Shown in pieces: positions 58,141 through 64,000 of a DNA stretch of 64,000 nucleotides. Under the pieces are notes generated by a model. The model had not been told where the DNA came from and ran no database searches. It was given only the letters and a program-made list of their open reading frames with translations. The DNA lies in NCBI GenBank assembly GCA_902778145.1, contig CACYWW010000001.1, forward strand, positions 1 to 64,000. The letters are read 5' to 3'. The translations under genes and the position numbers were made by a program. Source of the DNA: an uncultured Ruminococcus sp. (lineage in GTDB: Bacteria; Bacillota; Clostridia; Oscillospirales; CAG-272). Position 1 is the first letter of the stretch. Every line of letters starts with the position of its first letter.

Positions 58141-59115
58141 TCATAACGGTTTTCCAACAGCCTCAAAGAACTTCTGCGCCGTCTCCTTGAATCCGTCTTT
58201 CGCCACTTCAGGAGAAAAAATCTTCATAGAACCGGCTGAAGCAAACACCCATCCGTAAAAGGTCTTGCTCAATTCTACATCCACGGTTGCTTTGAAGTGA
58301 TCAATGTCCACGATCTCGGTTTTCACATCCTCACCGAACTTATCGATGATGCTACCCATCAGCTCATTGTTGCAGAGCAATTCGACGGTACATGTCTCCC
58401 CGGCCATCATAGAGAATTCCTTCTCAAAGAAGTCCGAAATATCGTATCCCTCCGGCATGGGATATCTGTCTGTATCTAAAAGTTCAAGATTGCTCATTCG
58501 ATCAATCCGGTACTTCAGCACTGTGCCGTGTCTACCGCAGCCGACAACGTAATACATATCGTTGTTCCAGATCAGATCATACGGAGAGAAGTGATAGACC
58601 TTGCCGTCCCTACGCAGCGTCTTTTGCTTGTCGGGCGTATAGTCGAAGTATTGAAAGATGACTTCCTTGTTGGTTGTAATGGCGGCTTGGATCTTCTCCA
58701 CGTATTCCGTTATTCTCTCATTATTTGTCTTTGCTCTGCTCCCGATGTACAAATGCCTTTTCAGAATGTCGCCCTTGTAGGATCCGACAAGAGTGGATAA
58801 TTTTTCAACGATCTCTCTGCTTTTTTCTTCTGAAACGAAACGGCTGGACTGAATGGCATCAACGAGCAGCTTCACCTCTGCGAGAGTAAACGGGCGGGTA
58901 CGCATATAGTAACGATTCTGCGTACTGCGTACACAGCAAATATCGTAACCGACTTCCTGAAGCTCGTTTATGCACTCTACGACGGTCTTGCGGTCTGCTT
59001 CGAGATAATGATTTGAAAGAAAGTCATTGATATCCTTGATTGAGGAGGTATGATCCTCATCGGTATTGTCATGGAGATATTTCAAAATCAGCAGGAGGCG
59101 ATTGTAGTTCTTCAT
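58141..59115 (-). CDS. WYL-domain transcriptional regulator
   Basis: This is a 324-aa protein. The N-terminal winged helix (LLILKYLHDNTDEDHTSSIKDIN, RKTVVECINELQEVGYDI) precedes a WYL domain (KVYHFSPYDLIWNNDMYYVVG, LKYRIDRMSNLELL) and a WCX-like C-terminus. Such regulators sense nucleic acids or metabolites and often control defence or DNA repair genes. Upstream of it lie the MGMT-like and TIR genes on the same strand, with gaps of 50-150 bp. Confidence 0.85.
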   Translation of the reverse strand: MKNYNRLLLILKYLHDNTDEDHTSSIKDINDFLSNHYLEADRKTVVECINELQEVGYDICCVRSTQNRYYMRTRPFTLAEVKLLVDAIQSSRFVSEEKSREIVEKLSTLVGSYKGDILKRHLYIGSRAKTNNERITEYVEKIQAAITTNKEVIFQYFDYTPDKQKTLRRDGKVYHFSPYDLIWNNDMYYVVGCGRHGTVLKYRIDRMSNLELLDTDRYPMPEGYDISDFFEKEFSMMAGETCTVELLCNNELMGSIIDKFGEDVKTEIVDIDHFKATVDVELSKTFYGWVFASAGSMKIFSPEVAKDGFKETAQKFFEAVGKPL

Positions 59116-59165
59116 ACTTCTAAACCTGTTTATCTTACGAAGTCCTTCCTTATATCTTTCTTTGT

Positions 59166-59840
59166 TTATTCATTCTTGTCTGCTGTAACTTCGGTAATCT
59201 CCGAAGGAGCAATCGTGTCGAGATCAAACCAATGCTTTCTGAAATTGATGACACGGGCAAGATCGTTTCCGAAATATTCCGTTTCGATACCTTCTTTATT
59301 CAGATATTCGATCTTCTGCTCACGGGTAAGCGTAAATCGTCCGCCCATCGTTACGCGGCCGCCTTTTCCGACTACGCGCCAATACGGAATCTGCTCACCG
59401 GATTCGTTATATACCGGATGACAGACGTCAGAATACCGGAAAGTATCCGTCTTATACGCCTTTTTGAAGTAGTCATCTATATCTTCCTCACGGATGATCT
59501 TTCCGAAAGGGATTCGGTTTATGAGCTTGATTCGTTCCAAGTATGGTATCACAACTGCTTCCTTAGAAGGAATGAATACCATCTTCTGTTTCTGCTCAGC
59601 GTACGTTTCCGTTATACGGGCAATTTCATCAGTGACCCGTTCCCAGTCGTCCGTGCCAAGCGGATACGACGGGCTCTTTCGTCCGGCAACATTTCCGTCA
59701 TAAACCATCTGAACTTTTACCACCTGGACAAACGTTCCGCCCCATTCTTCGTCTCCGACAGAAATACGGTACATAGTGTTATCCGGATGCGGATAGCTTG
59801 CAGGGATATCCTTTATTACTCTCGGGTAATAGGTTTTCAT
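59166..59840 (-). CDS. MGMT/ATL-like DNA-binding protein without the acceptor cysteine
   Basis: This is a 224-aa protein. The C-terminal half has NRIPFGKI and IPYWRVVGKGGRVTMGG at 151-167, which is the MGMT DNA-binding domain. The alkyl-acceptor motif PCHRV reads PYWRV here, so Cys is replaced by Y153 and His by W154. It cannot transfer alkyl groups in the usual way. ATL proteins bind alkylated bases and flag them for repair, the best analogy. The first 100 residues look like an added domain with no known name. Confidence 0.75.
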   Translation of the reverse strand: MKTYYPRVIKDIPASYPHPDNTMYRISVGDEEWGGTFVQVVKVQMVYDGNVAGRKSPSYPLGTDDWERVTDEIARITETYAEQKQKMVFIPSKEAVVIPYLERIKLINRIPFGKIIREEDIDDYFKKAYKTDTFRYSDVCHPVYNESGEQIPYWRVVGKGGRVTMGGRFTLTREQKIEYLNKEGIETEYFGNDLARVINFRKHWFDLDTIAPSEITEVTADKNE

Positions 59841-59987
59841 CTTCTTGCTTTTACCCTTTCTTTAAACGTTCGAATTATTATACCATATTCCTTTATGATT
59901 GTCTATAGGATAATTGAAAAAACAACGAAACTGTTCTCCCCACTTTTGGGATTAGGGTAACTGTTTATACAAAGAAAAGTTACAGTG

Positions 59988-61196
59988 TCACACTTCAAAT
60001 CCTATAATTTCTTCAAGTGGCTCTTTTTCAGTGTCAATACCCATAACATCTTTGAGCCAGTCTGCTTTTTTATAACCGGTCCCGGTCAATTCAAAAATGG
60101 CACCTTTATTGCCTACTGGTTTGACCCATCCCCAACTTATAAGCATGTCAAGAGCCTCAACCCATCTAGCGGATTCTCTTTGAGAAAGATCTGCCATAAA
60201 TTGTTTTCCGGATGCAGAAACTTGTGTCGGAGAACTTAAAGTTTGGCTTTTTATGATTTGTCCGCCATCAGCTGCGGCATATACCAGAAGAAATGCCGGT
60301 TCTACCGGAATATTTCCCACATCATCTTTCCCTACAACCGGGTCTCGATTATCATCTATGTGATTCACTGGCTTTTCTTCGGCTTCATCTACCGTCACCT
60401 TCTCGGATACCGTTCTCTCTCCAAGATAACGCTTATATCTTTGTGAAAGCTTCTGGCTTTCCCTTGTAACAACACAGTGATCTGCGCTGGGGACATTTAG
60501 CCTTTTACGAATAATATCATAAATGGCAGCCACGTCGTTCTCATTGTCAAGTCTTCTGACCTTGTTATCTCCGTTGAAGAAACCCCACATATTGTTTTCA
60601 TCAATCTCTGGTAGGCAAATAGCGATGGAATCAACATCGTCCTCCAAATACCAGGCCACTCCTGCTTCGTTCATACAATAGGCCGACTCATAATAGTCTT
60701 TGGAGAGGATAAGTACATTGACGACGCATTCGTATAGCCGTTTCTTTACTTCGACACTAATACGAGTTTTCACGTCGTTTCCGGGCAATGACGAGCAAAA
60801 TATTTTATCATTGGGAATACCCGAAGATACAAGGAAATCTTTCAGCATATCTGCTACATCCTTGTCTGTTGAACGATGCGAAATAAATACCGATTCTCTC
60901 ATTACCTGTTCTCCTGTATTCGAATCGATCTTTTCAAGTTCCGCTTGTAATCGGCTACGCAGTAACCTTGCGTCTTTAATAAAGTCAACCGGAGAAGATG
61001 TATCCACAGTCTTTCCGCCAATCGTTCCAATAGAGAAAAATTGATAATTTGTCAATCCTGACCGTAAACTATCAAGATCTGGTCCAAACACAGATAGTAT
61101 TTCGTTCTGTAATTCTTCTGCAGCAGACACATTTTCAGAAAGAATTGCGCCATCAAGGAGCTTTATATAACGTCTTAGAGTTGTTACAGATGGCAT
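59988..61196 (-). CDS. TIR-domain protein (402 aa)
   Basis: The first 95 residues are a helical N-terminal domain. A TIR domain at about 101-235 follows (RESVFISHRSTDKDVADM). E177 in ESAYCMNEAGVAW matches the NADase catalytic glutamate (SxxCxxE). The C-terminus about 260-402 contains a winged-helix-like segment (SARWVEALDMLISWGWVKPVG). The gene is richer in A+T than its neighbours. It could be a defence NADase or signalling protein. AAAGGAG lies just upstream of the ATG. It directly follows the polysaccharide genes by 86 bp. Confidence 0.75.
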   Translation of the reverse strand: MPSVTTLRRYIKLLDGAILSENVSAAEELQNEILSVFGPDLDSLRSGLTNYQFFSIGTIGGKTVDTSSPVDFIKDARLLRSRLQAELEKIDSNTGEQVMRESVFISHRSTDKDVADMLKDFLVSSGIPNDKIFCSSLPGNDVKTRISVEVKKRLYECVVNVLILSKDYYESAYCMNEAGVAWYLEDDVDSIAICLPEIDENNMWGFFNGDNKVRRLDNENDVAAIYDIIRKRLNVPSADHCVVTRESQKLSQRYKRYLGERTVSEKVTVDEAEEKPVNHIDDNRDPVVGKDDVGNIPVEPAFLLVYAAADGGQIIKSQTLSSPTQVSASGKQFMADLSQRESARWVEALDMLISWGWVKPVGNKGAIFELTGTGYKKADWLKDVMGIDTEKEPLEEIIGFEV

Positions 61197-61282
61197 CTCC
61201 TTTCCCCTTTCACATTATTATTCATTGTAACGTATTACGGTATACTTTTAAACCCAACTATAACTCAAATGGCCATATCCGT

Positions 61283-62521
61283 TTAGTCTCTCTTAAATAA
61301 GTCTCTTGTGTAAACTTTTTCTTTTACGTTGTCAAGACAATCGTCATAGCGATTGGCAACTATGCACTGACTGAGTGTCTTAAACTTTTCAAGGTCATTT
61401 ATCACCCTGCTTCCGAAGAATGTGCTCCCGTCTTCAAGTGTTGGCTCGTAGATGATGACGGTGGCTCCCTTAGCCTTTATACGCTTCATAACACCCTGGA
61501 TAGAAGATTGGCGGAAGTTATCACTATTGCTCTTCATCGTTAGGCGGTAAACGCCGATGATGATTTCTCGCTCTTTATCAGGATTATATGCTTCTGAATT
61601 CTTATAAGCACCGGCGATTTCAAGCACACGGTCAGCAATAAAGTCCTTACGGGTACGGTTACTTTCGACGATTGCTGTCATCATATTCTGCGGGACATCG
61701 TTGTAGTTGGCAAGAAGCTGTTTTGTGTCTTTGGGTAAGCAGTAACCCCCGTAACCGAAGCTCGGATTATTGTAATGCCTACCTATACGTGGATCGAGAC
61801 CAACGCCTTCGATGATTGCTTTCGTGTCGAGTCCTTTGATCTCGGCGTAGGTGTCGAGTTCATTGAAGTAACTCACGCGGAGCGCGAGGTATGTATTTGC
61901 AAAAAGTTTGACAGCTTCAGCTTCGGTGAATCCCATGAAGAGCGTGTCAACATTTTCCTTTAGCGCGCCTTCCTGTAAAAGCCTTGCAAAAGTGTGCGCA
62001 ACCGCTTTCGTTCCTTCGTCACAGCCAACTATGATTCTGCTCGGATAGAGGTTGTCGTATAGAGCCTTTGACTCACGTAAAAACTCCGGGCTGAAGATAA
62101 TCTTATCGCAGTTGTACTTCTCGCGCACAGACTTTGTGTAGCCGACAGGGATTGTTGACTTAATAACCATCGCTGCGTTTGGATTGACCTTCATGACAAG
62201 TTCAATCACCGCTTCGACCGCAGAACAATCAAAAAAGTTTTTCTGTGGATCGTAGTTTGTCGGAGCGGCAATGATGACAAATTCTGCGTCACTGTACGCA
62301 GCTTCGCCATCAAGCGTTGCGGTGAGATTCAACTTGCGAGTCCCAGCCTTGGCTTCAGCAAGATATTTTTCGATGTATTCGTCCTGAATGGGCGAGATGT
62401 AGTTGTTCAGCTTTTCAACCTTTTCAGGGATAATATCAACCGCCACAACATGATTGTGCTGAGCGAGAAGCACTGCCAGCGAAAGACCAACATAACCTGT
62501 TCCAGCTACTGCAATGTTCAT
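61283..62521 (-). CDS. ugd: UDP-glucose/UDP-sugar 6-dehydrogenase
   Basis: This 412-aa enzyme oxidises a UDP-hexose to the uronic acid with two NAD. It has a Rossmann motif [13 protein letters not shown] at 7-19, [11 protein letters not shown], the catalytic cysteine in [12 protein letters not shown] near 258-260, and a C-terminal UDP-binding domain. It supplies UDP-glucuronate to the following epimerase for capsule or exopolysaccharide. ATG 62521 has GAGGT upstream. It is the last intact polysaccharide gene before the mobile DNA. Confidence 0.9.
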   Translation of the reverse strand: MNIAVAGTGYVGLSLAVLLAQHNHVVAVDIIPEKVEKLNNYISPIQDEYIEKYLAEAKAGTRKLNLTATLDGEAAYSDAEFVIIAAPTNYDPQKNFFDCSAVEAVIELVMKVNPNAAMVIKSTIPVGYTKSVREKYNCDKIIFSPEFLRESKALYDNLYPSRIIVGCDEGTKAVAHTFARLLQEGALKENVDTLFMGFTEAEAVKLFANTYLALRVSYFNELDTYAEIKGLDTKAIIEGVGLDPRIGRHYNNPSFGYGGYCLPKDTKQLLANYNDVPQNMMTAIVESNRTRKDFIADRVLEIAGAYKNSEAYNPDKEREIIIGVYRLTMKSNSDNFRQSSIQGVMKRIKAKGATVIIYEPTLEDGSTFFGSRVINDLEKFKTLSQCIVANRYDDCLDNVKEKVYTRDLFKRD

Positions 62522-62531
62522 GTACTATACC

Positions 62532-63623
62532 TCATACTTTGTAATATTCTTTGTACCATTCTGCAAACTTCCGCAAACCTTCTCTAATCCCGATTTTGGG
62601 AGTAAAACCGAAATCACACTCTAATGCAGAGGTGTCGGCATAGGTGGTAGGCACATCGCCGGGCTGCATAGGTACAAGTTTTTTGTGAGCATCAAAATCG
62701 AAATCAGCAGGCAAAACCTTCGCTCTCACAAGTTCTTCCTGTAAAGTATTCACGAAATCAAGTAAATTTTCCGGCTGGCCGCCTCCTATGTTATAGACTG
62801 CGTAAGGAGGTAACGGAAGACCATCCTCTCCATTCTCTCGCTTTGGCGCGCCCTGCATTACACGGATCACACCTTCAACAATGTCGTCAACATAGGTGAA
62901 ATCGCGTTTGCAGTTTCCATAATTGAAGATCTGAATCGTCTCACCGCGGAGAAGCTTCTGCGTCGCAGAAAAGTAGAACATATCTGGGCGACCGGCAGGA
63001 CCGTAAACGGTAAAGAAACGCAAACCGGTCGATGGGATGTTATAAAGCTTGCTGTATGCGTGAGCAAGCAATTCGTTTGATTTCTTTGTCGCAGCATACA
63101 GTGAGACAGGGTTGTCCACATGATCCTCTGTGCTAAATGGGACTTTCTTATTGCCGCCGTAAACAGAAGACGAGGACGCATAGACAAGATGCTCGACGCC
63201 CTTTGCACCATTATCATAAGAGTGGCGGCAAGCTTCGAGGATATTGTAGAATCCAATGATGTTCGATTCTATATACACATCTGGATGATCTATTGAGTAC
63301 CGAACACCTGCCTGCGCAGCAAGATTGACTACAATATCAAATTTGTAATTAGCAAACAAATCGTCGATTAGAGATTTGTCAGCAATAGTACCTTTATAAA
63401 ACACAAACTCGCGTCCACTGTTCTTAGCACATTCATTGAGTTGCGCGAGACGATAGTCTTTCAGTGATGTATCGTAGTAGTCGTTAATATTATCCACGCC
63501 GACAATATGTGCTTTTGTATCGTCATTTAGCAGGCGATCAACCAGTTTTGCACCGATGAATCCTGCGGCACCGGTGATAAGGATTGTTTTGTTATTAAGT
63601 GAACACTTTTCTTTAGAAAACAT
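62532..63623 (-). CDS. NAD-dependent UDP-sugar epimerase (UDP-glucuronate 4-epimerase type)
   Basis: This is a 363-aa short-chain dehydrogenase. It has a TGAAGFIG NAD motif at about 18-25, YASSSSVYGG, and the catalytic YxxxK in SLYAATKKSNELL. The fit is closest to CapI/LspL-like UDP-glucuronate 4-epimerases, giving UDP-galacturonate. The start ATG 63623 is chosen for GAGG 6 nt upstream instead of the TTG at 63629. It lies 10 bp before ugd. Confidence 0.88.
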   Translation of the reverse strand: MFSKEKCSLNNKTILITGAAGFIGAKLVDRLLNDDTKAHIVGVDNINDYYDTSLKDYRLAQLNECAKNSGREFVFYKGTIADKSLIDDLFANYKFDIVVNLAAQAGVRYSIDHPDVYIESNIIGFYNILEACRHSYDNGAKGVEHLVYASSSSVYGGNKKVPFSTEDHVDNPVSLYAATKKSNELLAHAYSKLYNIPSTGLRFFTVYGPAGRPDMFYFSATQKLLRGETIQIFNYGNCKRDFTYVDDIVEGVIRVMQGAPKRENGEDGLPLPPYAVYNIGGGQPENLLDFVNTLQEELVRAKVLPADFDFDAHKKLVPMQPGDVPTTYADTSALECDFGFTPKIGIREGLRKFAEWYKEYYKV

Positions 63624-63641
63624 TGTCAACCTCGAATACCA

Positions 63642-64000
63642 TTATTTGTTCGTAACCCAAGGTTCATATTTGCCGAACTCAAGGATATCCGCAATTCTCT
63701 TACACGCGTTTCCATCTCCATACGGATTGCAAGCATGTGACATTTTCTCATACGCTTCCTTGTCTTCAAGCAGTTCCTTGAAATTTCTATATATGACTTC
63801 CTCATCTGTCCCGACAAGACGCAAAGTCCCCGCTGCAACGCCCTCTGGTCTTTCTGTGGTGTCGCGCATGACAAGCACTGGTTTTCCATAGGATGGGCAC
63901 TCCTCCTGAATACCGCCGCTGTCGGTCAAGCAAAGATAGCATCTCGCCTCAAAGTTGTGACAATCGAATACTTCAATCGGCTCAATGATATGGATTTGCT
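63642..64000 (-). CDS. wecB: UDP-N-acetylglucosamine 2-epimerase, C-terminal part (runs off the right edge)
   Basis: The last about 118 codons are in the window. Conserved segments include EPIEVFDCHNF, LTDSGGIQEECPSYGKPVLV, RDTTERPEG and a GTDEEVI region, typical of non-hydrolysing WecB/MnaA epimerases that convert UDP-GlcNAc to UDP-ManNAc. The frame is open to the window edge. It is separated by 18 bp from the epimerase downstream. Confidence 0.9.
   Translation of the reverse strand, partial: QIHIIEPIEVFDCHNFEARCYLCLTDSGGIQEECPSYGKPVLVMRDTTERPEGVAAGTLRLVGTDEEVIYRNFKELLEDKEAYEKMSHACNPYGDGNACKRIADILEFGKYEPWVTNK

Larger units (their letters stand above)
6070..61260. mobile_element. Integrative conjugative element with MOBP relaxase and Tad-type pilus locus
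   Basis: The block contains recombinases, a complete Gram-positive conjugation gene set, relaxase/MobC with candidate oriT, ParAB and regulators, all minus strand apart from the 6.2-8.4 kb genes. The left part is assigned because the XRE promoter shares a 16-bp element with the recombinase promoter. The ends are not proven: no matching att repeats were found, and the TIR, MGMT-like and WYL genes at the right are placed in it only by position. Confidence 0.6.

Noticed and set aside
1-64000. tRNA and rRNA genes
   Set aside because: No tRNA cloverleaf or rRNA segment was recognised at either element end; integration appears not to use a tRNA gene.

Overview
The window looks like a Clostridia chromosome, probably an Oscillospirales/Ruminococcaceae-type gut bacterium. 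This rests on the gene families (VirB4/VirD4 conjugation genes of Clostridium type, PcfB, DUF3846/3848/3991, SpoVG, TnpV-like and large serine recombinases) and on Shine-Dalgarno sequences of AGGAGG type. The genus cannot be given from sequence alone. Almost everything lies on the minus strand.

Both edges are polysaccharide-biosynthesis genes. On the right (61.3-64 kb) are a UDP-sugar dehydrogenase, a UDP-sugar epimerase and a partial UDP-GlcNAc 2-epimerase. On the left (1-0.42 kb) are the C-terminal half of a sugar-1-phosphate transferase and the start of an ATP-grasp gene. About 60 kb of mobile DNA sits between them.

0.5-6.07 kb: a compact element bounded by 13-bp direct repeats. It holds a metallophosphoesterase, a 791-aa serine recombinase with a long unusual C-terminus, two small proteins that appear related to that C-terminus, and a RepA-like ATPase.

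6.1-8.4 kb: three plus-strand genes. These are an XRE regulator, an AbiJ-like protein with a PD-(D/E)XK-type nuclease domain (candidate phage defence), and an IS630-type helix-turn-helix protein without a catalytic domain.

8.4-61.2 kb: an integrative conjugative element (ICE). In order it has four translationally coupled serine recombinases, one apparently catalytically dead; the conjugation machine (CHAP hydrolase, VirB4, PrgI, TrbL, Maff2 pilin-like protein, VirD4, ArdC-like, PcfB, relaxase, MobC) with a candidate oriT; an accessory block with a primase-like protein and a 2954-aa methylase/helicase fusion; a complete-looking Tad-type pilus locus with a 988-aa secreted protein; SpoVG and ParAB; regulators (sigma-like HTH, LexA-like); and cargo (WYL regulator, MGMT-like protein, TIR protein).

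The most notable observations are these. A 16-bp element with identical promoter geometry occurs three times, upstream of the XRE regulator, of the recombinase operon and of tnpV. It suggests one regulon controlling excision and places the 6.2-kb regulator inside the ICE. The tnpV gene, with its own promoter and Shine-Dalgarno, lies entirely inside another frame of the 2954-aa gene. Four pilin-like proteins of the Tad locus share one motif before their hydrophobic segment. The sigma-like regulator has its ribosome-binding site inside a long inverted repeat.
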